A stretch of DNA of 64,000 nucleotides from Miltoncostaea sp036826475 (GTDB lineage Bacteria > Actinomycetota > Thermoleophilia > Miltoncostaeales > Miltoncostaeaceae), in assembly GCA_036826475.1 (NCBI GenBank), contig DAISWG010000002.1:33834-97833 (forward strand), read 5' to 3'. The translations under genes were made by a program, and so were the position numbers. How positions within the stretch are numbered: the stretch's first letter is position 1; every line of letters starts with the position of its first letter. Of the stretch, positions 17,215-25,144 are shown one piece after another. The notes beneath the pieces are model-generated. The model had not been told where the DNA came from. It was given only the letters and a program-made list of their open reading frames with translations, and did not search any database.

Positions 17215-17869
17215 GTTCGCGCCGGCCGTAGGCCGGCCGCTCAGGATCCTCGCGATCGGATGCCACTCGGACGACATCGAGATCGGCTGTGGGGGAACGA
17301 TCCTCTCGGCCATCGCGGAGCGCGACGATGTGGAGGTCGTGTGGGTCGTCCTGAGCGCTCTCGGGCCCCGGCGGGATGAGGCGGAGCAGGGGGCCGCGGC
17401 GATGCTCGAGGGTGCGTCGCATTCCGAGGTCCTGCTGGGCGAGTTCCCCGACGGCTACCTCCCGTATCGCGGGGAGGACGTCAAACGCTTCTTCGAGACC
17501 CTGACGCAGGGACCGGCGCCCGACGTGATCTTCACGCACCAGCGGGCGGATCTGCACCAGGATCACCGGCTCGCGTGCGAGCTGACGTGGAACACCTTCC
17601 GGGACCACCTCATCCTCGAATATGAGATCCCGAAGTGGGACGGCGATCTCGGGACACCCAACGTATTCGTGCCACTCGCCCGGCCGATCCTCGATCGTAA
17701 GCTCGAGATCGTGACGGCGACGTTCGCGAGCCAGCGCAACAAGGGCTGGTTCACGGAAGATCTCTTCACCGGTCTCACCCGCCTCCGCGGCATGGAGTGT
17801 CGTTCAGAGAGTGGCCACGCGGAGGCGTTCTTCGGCCGGAAGCTCAGGCTGGACGTCGGATTGAACTGA
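17201..17869 (+). CDS. PIG-L family deacetylase
   Basis: GTG 17201 overlaps the previous gene by 14 bases and yields 222 residues. GCHSDDIEIGCGGTIL is the zinc-binding HxDD motif of the LmbE/PIG-L family, and HQRADLHQDHRL supplies the distal His ligand. Members remove acetyl groups from N-acetyl-amino sugars or related amides. In this run it may unmask the amino sugar produced by the DegT enzyme. A perfect 20-bp hairpin follows two bases after the stop. Confidence 0.87.
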   Translation: MQRLEFAPAVGRPLRILAIGCHSDDIEIGCGGTILSAIAERDDVEVVWVVLSALGPRRDEAEQGAAAMLEGASHSEVLLGEFPDGYLPYRGEDVKRFFETLTQGPAPDVIFTHQRADLHQDHRLACELTWNTFRDHLILEYEIPKWDGDLGTPNVFVPLARPILDRKLEIVTATFASQRNKGWFTEDLFTGLTRLRGMECRSESGHAEAFFGRKLRLDVGLN

Positions 17870-17871
17870 GA

Positions 17872-17914
17872 CGCGGCCGCCCCTCGGGACCGTCGGTCCC
17901 GAGGGGCGGCCGCG
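17872..17914. terminator. Perfect 20-bp hairpin between convergent genes
   Basis: Arms 17872-17891 and 17895-17914 are exact reverse complements around a GTC loop. The element fills the 48-base space between a + gene ending at 17869 and a - gene ending at 17918, so it probably terminates both. There is no T-run on either side. Confidence 0.8.
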
Positions 17915-17917
17915 CAG

Positions 17918-19282
17918 TCAGCCGGCGGGGAAGTCGGCCATGACGTCCGCCAGAGTCGCCCCTCGGCGCATGCCGTCCTGGTACACGACCGCGGTTCCGG
18001 GGCTCCCGCTCCCGCGGTAGTACCCGTGCCGCAGCAGGAGCTTGCTCGCAACGCCGCCAGAGGTCATGACGGTGGGAACGTCGGTCTGGTCGAACACCAC
18101 CTTGAAATCCCGCTCGCCCTGGACGCGGTGCCAGATCTTCACGGCGCCGTCGCGGACCCCCCACTTGACGTACATGGCGAAGTCGTTCCACTTGCCGGGG
18201 CTCAAGGTCGGGACGATGGTGGTGCGCCGGCCATCGTAGTTGTCGCGATCGCCACCCCGGGTGAGGAGATAGAACTCACCGAACTGCGTGGTGATCTCGA
18301 GCGTGGGCGGATAGGGCCAGGTCGTGTGGAACTGGACGAACATGCCGTAGTTCTTCGGATTGACCCAGCCGACGGGGACCATGGTGGACCACGCGTAGTA
18401 GTAGGCCTGGCCGGCGCTCTCGTCGCCCTTGTAGCTCCGGTGCACCTCGCAGCGCTCGCCAGCACTCGACGGCTTGTCTCCCGGGCGCACCTCGAAGCGA
18501 GCGGCATATCGACCCTGCCGGACCGGGCTCGTCACGATCTGCAGGCGGTCGGACGCGACGCAGTCCACCCCCCATTGGGAGGCGTCGCCCGTCTCCCAGT
18601 CGCCGCGGAACGAGGTCAGCCCTCCGATCGGGGACGCAGCGCCCGGCGGGACGTTCGGCGCCGCGGCCCCCGGAACCGGAGGCGCCGCCTTGGGCGCGGG
18701 CGTGGTGGTGGTCGTGGGGCGATCCCGCCGCGCACGGGGCGCGTGCGTCAGGACCACATCGTCGACGAGGAACGCGTCGCCCCGGGAGGCCTGCGCCGAC
18801 GTGACGATGATGTCCAGCTTGCGCCCCCTGCCCCGGGTGGCGAACGGCATCACGAGCTTCGAGAAGCTGCCGGTGAGGCGGCCACGCTTCAGCAAGACCC
18901 GCGTCGGTCCTCTCCCGTACTCGACGACCTGCAGCAGGACCGGCTTGCCGACCGAGGTCGCCGCGGCCGCCCGGACGTATGCCGACACGGCGTAGCGGCC
19001 CGCCTTTCGCGGGAGATGGAGATTGCGGACGACGTGGATCGAGAATCGCGGGGCCGAACCGGAGGCGGCGACGTGTGCGACCCGCCGCCCGTCGGGCGCC
19101 GTGGGGAGGCCGACGGACCGGATCTCGGCGTTGCGCCCGGCGAACGTCTTTGCGGGTGCCTCGAAGGACACGTCGGTCAGCCGCGCATCCGCTCGAGGCG
19201 CGTCCCAGAGGGACGCGGCGCCGAACGCGCCGATGGCGAACGCGCCCGCGACGAGGCCGAGGGTTGTTCTCGGTGGGGGCAT
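17918..19282 (-). CDS. Exported heparin-lyase-I-like protein, second copy
   Basis: ATG 19282 has GGAG five bases upstream and gives 454 residues; the upstream extension to 19420 has no support. A signal peptide (about 1-30, ending near ADA) is followed by a beta-sandwich domain (about 31-185, VSFEAPAKTFAGRNAEI...). A Thr/Pro/Ala-rich linker then leads to a C-terminal ConA-like domain from FRGDWETGDASQWG, with GDKPSSAGERCEV and WNDFAMYVKWG. The last domain parallels that of the protein at 2103-3392, but the N-terminal parts differ. It is secreted and probably acts on or binds the locus's own polymer. Divergent from the thioester-domain gene. Confidence 0.75.
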   Translation of the reverse strand: MPPPRTTLGLVAGAFAIGAFGAASLWDAPRADARLTDVSFEAPAKTFAGRNAEIRSVGLPTAPDGRRVAHVAASGSAPRFSIHVVRNLHLPRKAGRYAVSAYVRAAAATSVGKPVLLQVVEYGRGPTRVLLKRGRLTGSFSKLVMPFATRGRGRKLDIIVTSAQASRGDAFLVDDVVLTHAPRARRDRPTTTTTPAPKAAPPVPGAAAPNVPPGAASPIGGLTSFRGDWETGDASQWGVDCVASDRLQIVTSPVRQGRYAARFEVRPGDKPSSAGERCEVHRSYKGDESAGQAYYYAWSTMVPVGWVNPKNYGMFVQFHTTWPYPPTLEITTQFGEFYLLTRGGDRDNYDGRRTTIVPTLSPGKWNDFAMYVKWGVRDGAVKIWHRVQGERDFKVVFDQTDVPTVMTSGGVASKLLLRHGYYRGSGSPGTAVVYQDGMRRGATLADVMADFPAG

Positions 19283-19402
19283 GGGCACTCCGAATCGCGT
19301 GTTGGTCCGGCGGCCAGGGGGGCACCCCGCACCGTCGGCACCCGCCAGGCAGGCGGAGCAGGCCCGGGAGTTAACCCGAGCGGTGGGACGTGTCGCAATG
19401 TC

Positions 19403-19433
19403 TTGACAGTTTCCTGACATCCGGGCTTACGCT
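19403..19433 (+). promoter_or_regulatory. Candidate sigma-70-type promoter for the thioester-domain gene
   Basis: A consensus TTGACA at 19403-19408 is followed by TTACGCT/TACGCT near 19427-19433, a spacer of 18-19 bases, longer than ideal. It lies about 130 bases before ATG 19561 in a 278-base divergent intergenic region. No other TTGACA was seen nearby. Confidence 0.4.
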
Positions 19434-19560
19434 TCGTTTGCAGCCGGCCCGTGACCGTGGAACCTCCGCGTGCCTCGGCATCGGAGGTTCATGTAGGATC
19501 GGCGCCGCCCTCGCGATGGCTGCCTCTCCGGGTGGCGTCGCCCTGATCCACGGAGGACGA

Positions 19561-20856
19561 ATGAGGACGAGCCGTAAGCGGGCGAGGACCGCGTGTATCG
19601 CTTTGGTTGCCCTGCTGGCGACTCTGATCGCCGCCGTGGGAACGGCCGCCGCAGTGCCGGCCACGCAGACCTGGACCGGGGCGGCGGGAGGCCCGACGCC
19701 GGATAGCGATGTGACCGGCCTGACGCTGTATCGCGCCAACGGGAGCGTCGTGACGACCGAGGGGATCGCCGGGACGCTGAACTTCACGTTGAACGGCGCG
19801 GCGTACGTCGGCTACTGCTCCGATATCGAGCGCCTCTTGAGCGAGCAGACGGAGCCGGTCGATCTGCTCACCCTCGATCCCCCGTCCACCGCGGACCAGC
19901 GGGCGGTCGCTTGGATCCTGCTCAACCGGACCCCCGCGGGTCCGCCCACGCCCGAGAGCGAACGAGCCGGTGCCGCGGCGCAGATCGCCGTCTGGATTCT
20001 CATCGATCCGCAGATCCGGGCCTCCGCGCCGACGAACGACGCGGCGCTCAACGCCGCTGCCGCCGCCCTCGTCGCGGAGGCACGCGCGGCCACGGCCACG
20101 CCGGCCACCCTCGCGCTGTCCGCCCCGACTCCGGCGGCTGGCGCGACGACATCGACCGTCACGATCACGGGCCGTCCCGGTGCCGTCGTGACGCTGGCTG
20201 TCGCCAGCGGGACCGGCACCCTCTCCACGAACCAGGTGACGTTGAGCGGAGCCGGGACTGCGACCGTCACCGCCACCGCTGCGGGGGCGGGCGTCATCTC
20301 GCTTCGCGCGACCACCGCCGGCGACGGGCAGTTTCTCCAGATCAACCCGACGGACCCCGTCAAGCGGCCCCAGCCGACGGTCGCCGCCAACGGCAGCCAG
20401 ATCGCCGCGACCGCGCAGATCGCGTTCAGCCCCGCCCAGGTGCCGGCGGCGCCCGGCACGGCGGCACAAACGACGCCGCGGATCTCCGTCAGCAAGACCG
20501 CACCCGCTCGGGCCTTCGTCCTGAAGCCCGTCCAGTACCGGATCGTCGTTCGGAACGTCGGCCGAGTCGCGACGCGAAACACGGTGCTGCGTGATCGGAT
20601 CCCGAGCGGGCTCTCCTTCGTGCGCGCGAGCCGGGCGAGGTCGCTTCAGTCCGGGACGCTGACCTTTCAGCTCGGTCGGATCGCCCCCGGCCAGTCGAAG
20701 GTCATCTACGTCTGGCTTCGCGCAGACGCTGACGTCCGCGGCTCGCGCGTGAACGTGGCGACGGCGTCGGCGACCGGGGCGCGGACGGTCCGCGCCAGGG
20801 CGACGACGTTGTTCCGAATCATCCCGCGGCGGGTCCAGCCCGCCGTCACCGGCTAG
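19561..20856 (+). CDS. Exported thioester-domain adhesin-like protein with DUF11-like C-terminus
   Basis: ATG 19561 with GGAGG nearby gives 431 residues. A signal peptide ends about residue 32 (GTAAAVPA). The next domain carries AYVGYCSDIERLL with Cys86 and AAQIAVWILIDP with Gln141. These match the paired YC and hydrophobic-Q-x-A-hydrophobic-W motifs of TQXA/thioester domains, in which the Cys and Gln side chains form an internal thioester that can bind host or surface amines covalently. An all-beta stretch (about 170-320) precedes a DUF11-like repeat (PVQYRIVVRNVGRVATRNTVLRDRIPSGL). No LPxTG, transmembrane helix or other anchor is visible at the C-terminus, which is unusual for such adhesins. 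Confidence 0.75.
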   Translation: MRTSRKRARTACIALVALLATLIAAVGTAAAVPATQTWTGAAGGPTPDSDVTGLTLYRANGSVVTTEGIAGTLNFTLNGAAYVGYCSDIERLLSEQTEPVDLLTLDPPSTADQRAVAWILLNRTPAGPPTPESERAGAAAQIAVWILIDPQIRASAPTNDAALNAAAAALVAEARAATATPATLALSAPTPAAGATTSTVTITGRPGAVVTLAVASGTGTLSTNQVTLSGAGTATVTATAAGAGVISLRATTAGDGQFLQINPTDPVKRPQPTVAANGSQIAATAQIAFSPAQVPAAPGTAAQTTPRISVSKTAPARAFVLKPVQYRIVVRNVGRVATRNTVLRDRIPSGLSFVRASRARSLQSGTLTFQLGRIAPGQSKVIYVWLRADADVRGSRVNVATASATGARTVRARATTLFRIIPRRVQPAVTG

Positions 20857-20870
20857 TCACGCGGGGGCCG

Positions 20871-20901
20871 GCCGGCCGGCGCGCTTCGGCGCCCGGCCGG
20901 C
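20871..20901 (+). terminator. Hairpin after the thioester-domain gene
   Basis: GCCGGCCGG(C)GCGC - TTCG - GCGC CCGGCCGGC: 9 plus 4 base pairs with one bulged C and a stable TTCG loop, 14 bases after the stop. No T-run follows. Confidence 0.6.
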
Positions 20902-20985
20902 TCCTCCCGGGTCTGCGCACCCGGTCGGAGACCTGCACGCCGCATTTCAGCGCGGGCTCGTGCGCGCGCTAGGATCGCGTTTCTC

Positions 20986-22935
20986 ATGATCCCACACCGC
21001 ATGCTGCCGGCATATGCGGTCGCGCTTGTGGCGACCGCCGGCGCGAGCTTCACACCCGTCGTCTCGTCTGCACAGGCGCTCGACGCACCGCCGGCGCTCA
21101 CCTCGGCCCCGAGGACGCCGAGTCAGTCGGCAACGTGGCTCTTCACGTGGGGCGCGCCGGCACCGGACGCGGGCTTCGAGCTGACCGGGTATCAGGTCAG
21201 CATCGACGGGGGAGCGTGGATCGCCCAACCCACGACCTCCCACGTCGCGACCCTCGCCGAGGGAGCTCACACCTTTCGGGTCCGCGGCGTGCAACGTTTC
21301 GTGCAGACCAACCCGCCGACCGCCCCGGAGCCGCAGCCGCCTGACGGGACCCCCGCGTCGATCGCGGTGAGGGTCGATCGCACCGCGCCCACCGTCCTCG
21401 CCCGCCTCGACCCGCCGCGACCGAATGGGCTGAATGGCTGGTACCGATCCCTCCGCGTGACGTTCACGTGCCAGGATCCGGGCGGCTCAGGGATCGCGTC
21501 GTGCAGTCCCACGGACACCATCGGCGACCGCGGATCCGCCGATCAAGGACGCGACCAGACCCGGACCGGGTCGGCAACCGACAACGTCGGACTCGCCGCG
21601 AGTGGCACGTCTCCGCGCTTCGACTTCGACGGCCTCAATCCGACCCCCGGTGCCCCGAAGGTGCCGACCCCCAACGCGCGGGTGGGCGCCCCGCCCACCT
21701 TCACGTGGACGGCCGGCTCTGACGGGACGTCCGGACCGGACCGCTACGAGATCCTGCTGTCGTGGAGCGGCCGACCGGAGTTCGCCGCGGCGAGCATCCC
21801 TCACGCACCCGGCCGCCGGGAGTTCTCCTCGCCGCAGACGAGTGGACCGGCACCACCCGACGGCGTGAGCGTGACCTGGCGCGTCCGGATCTATGACCGG
21901 GCCGGTAACGCCAGCGTGTCGACCGCACGGACCTACCGGGTCGACTCCACGATCCCGCCCGCGCCCGCGATCACCGCGGGACCGTCGGGCCCCACGAACC
22001 GGAACGACCCGACCTTCAGCTGGACCGGCGCGCTCGGCGGGTTCGCCTGGTCCGTGACGCAGGCCGGTGCCGAGGCGCCGTCACAGTCGGGCAGCGGCGG
22101 GACCAGTGCGACGCTCTCACCGCTCCCCGACGGGGAGTACACCTTCCAGCTCACGCAGACCAGTGACTCCGGCGTCCCGAGCGACGAGGCGACGCGATCG
22201 TTCCAGATCGACACGGTCCCGCCCTCTGCACCCCGGATCATCCTGCCGCCTCCGCCGACGAGCAGCACCGCATCACCGGTTGTCGGCTGGGCTGGAGAGG
22301 AGGGGGCGTCGTTCCGTTGGCGAGTGTCGAACGCATCGGGTGGCGAGGCGCAGGGTCCGACCGAGACGCCGCTGACAAGCGCCGCGCTCGGACCGTTCGG
22401 GGCGGGCGGATACACATTCCGGCTGCAGCAGATCGACCCGGCGGGCAATGTCTCCCCTGCTGCGTCGGAATCGTTCGTCATCACGGGCCCACCCGTCGCC
22501 CGGGGGACACCGGCGCGCTTCGCGCTCCCGCGGTCCAACGCCCGTCAACTACGGCCGAAGCTCGGCAGCGTCGTTCGGACCAGGACGCCGCGGCTCGCGT
22601 GGCCGAGGGGGCGGGCGGGCACGACGCTCTACAACGTGCAGGTCTTCCGCGTCACCCGCTGGGATGCCGGCCGGGCACCGACACTGAAGAAGGTGCTCAG
22701 CGCCTTCCCGAGGGGCACACACCTCGTACTACGCGCCAGCGCGACGCGGGGCGGATCGTGCTACGTCTGGCGCGTCTGGCCCTTCTTGAAGCACCGCTTC
22801 ACGCCGAAGCCGCTCGGCATCAGCAACTTCTGCCTGGCGAAGCCATCCGTCATCCGCCGGGCGAAGGGAGGGGAAGCAGGGGCGAGGGCGCGTGAAGGGG
22901 CGGAGACGAGGCCGGGGACGACCGCGAGCGGCTGA
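20986..22935 (+). CDS. Exported multi-Ig-like-domain protein with a YNVQxFR/YVWRVWP C-terminal module
   Basis: The protein has 649 residues from ATG 20986; TAGGAT lies ten bases upstream and no clear ribosome-binding site is seen. A signal peptide (about 1-32) is followed by at least four fibronectin/Ig-like beta-sandwich units, recognisable by repeated DRTAPTV, DSTIPPAPAI and DTVPPSAPRI junctions and WTxGSDG-type strands. The C-terminal module (about 525-625) reads LYNVQVFR then CYVWRVWP. A related module ends the protein at 43734-44696. It is likely a cell-surface protein; no enzyme motif was found. The last 25 residues are low complexity and basic. Confidence 0.7.
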   Translation: MIPHRMLPAYAVALVATAGASFTPVVSSAQALDAPPALTSAPRTPSQSATWLFTWGAPAPDAGFELTGYQVSIDGGAWIAQPTTSHVATLAEGAHTFRVRGVQRFVQTNPPTAPEPQPPDGTPASIAVRVDRTAPTVLARLDPPRPNGLNGWYRSLRVTFTCQDPGGSGIASCSPTDTIGDRGSADQGRDQTRTGSATDNVGLAASGTSPRFDFDGLNPTPGAPKVPTPNARVGAPPTFTWTAGSDGTSGPDRYEILLSWSGRPEFAAASIPHAPGRREFSSPQTSGPAPPDGVSVTWRVRIYDRAGNASVSTARTYRVDSTIPPAPAITAGPSGPTNRNDPTFSWTGALGGFAWSVTQAGAEAPSQSGSGGTSATLSPLPDGEYTFQLTQTSDSGVPSDEATRSFQIDTVPPSAPRIILPPPPTSSTASPVVGWAGEEGASFRWRVSNASGGEAQGPTETPLTSAALGPFGAGGYTFRLQQIDPAGNVSPAASESFVITGPPVARGTPARFALPRSNARQLRPKLGSVVRTRTPRLAWPRGRAGTTLYNVQVFRVTRWDAGRAPTLKKVLSAFPRGTHLVLRASATRGGSCYVWRVWPFLKHRFTPKPLGISNFCLAKPSVIRRAKGGEAGARAREGAETRPGTTASG

Positions 22936-22983
22936 CGGTTCCCTGAAGGTCGCCGTGGCCCGGGACACCACGTCACCGACCGG

Positions 22984-22989
22984 TAGACT
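22984..22989 (+). promoter_or_regulatory. -10-like TAGACT, eight bases before GTG 22998
   Basis: TAGACT matches the TANNNT -10 form and ends eight bases before the start codon, a spacing expected for a leaderless transcript. No Shine-Dalgarno lies in between. Confidence 0.45.
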
Positions 22990-22997
22990 CCTCCACC

Positions 22998-24092
22998 GTG
23001 CCATCCGCCATCTCGTTCGCGCGCGGCGCCCCCGCGCCCGAGGCGCTCGCCACGGATCTCGTCGCCGACTGCGCGCGCGCCGCGCTCGAGGCCGACGGCG
23101 TCCGCGTGCTCTCGTACGGGACCGGCAACGGCTACCCGCCGCTCCGTGAGGTGCTCGCCGCCGAGCACGGGGTGAGCGCCGACCAGGTGCTGGTGACCAA
23201 CGGTTCGCTCCAGGGCTTCGTGTTCCTGCTCGAGAGCCTGCTGTCCCCCGGCGACCTGGTCGCGGTCGAGGCCCCCACGTACGACCGTGCCCTCCTCCAG
23301 CTGCGCCTGCACGACATGCAGGTCCTGCCGATCGCGGTGGACGACGATGGCATGGACGTGGAGGCGCTCGCGGCCGCATGCGCCGCGGGACGCGTGCCGC
23401 GGCTGCTCTACACCATCCCGAACTTCCAGAACCCGTCGGGTGCCACGCTGTCGGCCGAGAGGCGCCGGCGGATGCTCGAGATCGCCGACGAGCACGACAT
23501 CCTGATCCTGGAGGACGACCCGTACGGCAAGCTCCGGTTCGAGGGCGAGCACCTGCCGGGGCTGTTCGAGCAGGCCGTCCCGGGTCGGGTGATATTCACG
23601 TCGTCCTTCTCGAAGACGGTCGCCCCCGGCCTGCGGGTGGGGTACCTGGTCGCGCCGCCGGAGATCGCCGCCACGCTGGCGGGCGCCGCGTCGCGCACCT
23701 ACATCTCGCCGGCCCTGCTCTCGGAGGCGGCGATCCACCAGCTCATCGTGGGCGGCCACCTGCCCGGCAACATCGCCCGGGTCACGGACCTCATGCGCGT
23801 GCGCCGCGACGCGATGATCGAGGGGCTGCGCCACTTTCCCGAGGGCTCGCGCTGCGTGCCCCCCGCCGGCGGCTTCTTCTGCTGGGTCACGCTGCCCGAG
23901 GGCGTCTCCGCCGACGACCTCTTCAGCGAGGCCGCCGCGGAGGGGATCGCCTACGTGAAGGGCAGCGACTGCCTGCTCGAGGGCGGCGAGCGCACCCTGC
24001 GCCTCGCCTACAGCGGCGTCAGCCCGCAGGAGATCGCCGAGGGCATGGCGCGCCTCGGCGCCGTCTTCCGCAGGGCCGCGGTCCGGGCCTAG
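22998..24092 (+). CDS. PLP-dependent aminotransferase, class I fold (2-aminoadipate/aromatic type)
   Basis: GTG 22998 gives 364 residues. Fold-type I features are LSYGTGNGYPPLREVLA, VTNGSLQGF, YTIPNFQNPSGATLSAERR, ILEDDPYGKLRF and SSFSKTVAPGLRVGY with the PLP-binding Lys. The sequence resembles the LysN/MocR-type aminotransferases that use 2-oxoglutarate with broad amino acids; it has no N-terminal GntR DNA-binding domain, so it is the enzyme form. Its substrate is not defined by context: the surface-protein genes end upstream and the convergent mdh-icd operon follows. It is probably leaderless. Confidence 0.88.
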   Translation: MPSAISFARGAPAPEALATDLVADCARAALEADGVRVLSYGTGNGYPPLREVLAAEHGVSADQVLVTNGSLQGFVFLLESLLSPGDLVAVEAPTYDRALLQLRLHDMQVLPIAVDDDGMDVEALAAACAAGRVPRLLYTIPNFQNPSGATLSAERRRRMLEIADEHDILILEDDPYGKLRFEGEHLPGLFEQAVPGRVIFTSSFSKTVAPGLRVGYLVAPPEIAATLAGAASRTYISPALLSEAAIHQLIVGGHLPGNIARVTDLMRVRRDAMIEGLRHFPEGSRCVPPAGGFFCWVTLPEGVSADDLFSEAAAEGIAYVKGSDCLLEGGERTLRLAYSGVSPQEIAEGMARLGAVFRRAAVRA

Positions 24093-24113
24093 CCCGACCC
24101 CGCCGTCCCCGCC

Positions 24114-24143
24114 GCGCGGGGGCCGCCGGAGCGACCCCCGCGC
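24114..24143. terminator. Hairpin between convergent aminotransferase and mdh genes
   Basis: GCGCGGGGG (24114-24122) pairs with CCCCCGCGC (24135-24143), nine base pairs around a 12-base loop. It sits between stops at 24092 (+) and 24152 (-) and may act in both directions. Confidence 0.55.
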
Positions 24144-24151
24144 ACGGGGTG

Positions 24152-25144
24152 CTAGCCGAGCATCTCCTTGACCGTCTCGCGCTCCTCCACCAGCTCGGCG
24201 TTGGTCGCGGCGATCTTGGACTTCGCGAACTCGTCGTGGTCCCAGCCCTCGCGGACCACCTCGTACGTGCCCGGCGCCGTGGTGCGCACCGGGACGGACG
24301 CCCACACGCCCTCGTCGAACCCGTAGGACCCGTCGGAGCGGACGGCGATCGAGTGGATGTCGTCCCCCGGGGTGTGCAGGGAGCGCACGTGGTCGAGGGC
24401 CGCGTTGGCCGCCGACGCCGCCGACGACAGGCCGCGGGCCGCGATGATGGCCGCGCCGCGCTTGCCGACGGTGGGTAGGAACTCGTTCTCCAGCCACGCG
24501 TCGTCGCCGATCACGTCACGGGCGGGCTTGCCGCCGATGGTGGCATTGGTGAAGTCGGCGAACATCGTCGGCGAGTGGTTGCCGAAGATGATGATGTCGT
24601 CCACGTCGGCGACCGGGACGCCGGCCTTCTGCGCGAGCTGCGTCTGGGCCCGGTTCTGATCCAGCCGGGTCATCGCGGTGAAGCGCTCCGGCCCGATGCG
24701 GGTCGCCTGGGCGGAGGCGATCATGCAGTTGGTGTTGCACGGGTTGCCCACGACGACCACTCGGGCGTCGTCGCCGGCGACCTCATCGATCGCCGAGCCC
24801 TGCTCCACGAAGATCTTGCCGTTGTCCTTGAGCAGGTCCGCGCGCTCCATGCCCGGGCCACGCGGCTTGGAGCCGACCAGGATCACCCAGTCCGCGTCCT
24901 TGAACGCCACCCTCGGGTCCCCCGTCAGGACCATGTCCTGGAGGAGGGGGAACGCGCAGTCGTCGAGCTCCATGGCGACGCCCTTCAGCGCCTCCTGGAC
25001 CTTGTCGATCGGCAGCTCCAGCAGCTGGAGGATCACCGGCTGGTCCTTGCCGAACGCCTCGCCGGCGGCGATGCGGGGCAGGATGCTGTAGCCGATCTGG
25101 CCGGCGGCGCCGGTGACGGCGACGCGGAGGGGGGCCGCGCTCAC
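24152..25144 (-). CDS. mdh: Malate dehydrogenase
   Basis: GTG 25144 overlaps the stop of the isocitrate dehydrogenase gene (GTGA) and gives 330 residues. VTGAAGQIGYSI is the NAD-binding loop; GSKPRGPGMERADLL holds the substrate-binding arginines; VVGNPCNTNCMIA and IIFGNHSPTM (catalytic His) match the MDH type-2 group, close to cytosolic eukaryotic and many bacterial enzymes. It interconverts malate and oxaloacetate with NAD in the TCA cycle. Coupled translation with icd places two TCA steps in one message. Confidence 0.96.
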   Translation of the reverse strand: MSAAPLRVAVTGAAGQIGYSILPRIAAGEAFGKDQPVILQLLELPIDKVQEALKGVAMELDDCAFPLLQDMVLTGDPRVAFKDADWVILVGSKPRGPGMERADLLKDNGKIFVEQGSAIDEVAGDDARVVVVGNPCNTNCMIASAQATRIGPERFTAMTRLDQNRAQTQLAQKAGVPVADVDDIIIFGNHSPTMFADFTNATIGGKPARDVIGDDAWLENEFLPTVGKRGAAIIAARGLSSAASAANAALDHVRSLHTPGDDIHSIAVRSDGSYGFDEGVWASVPVRTTAPGTYEVVREGWDHDEFAKSKIAATNAELVEERETVKEMLG

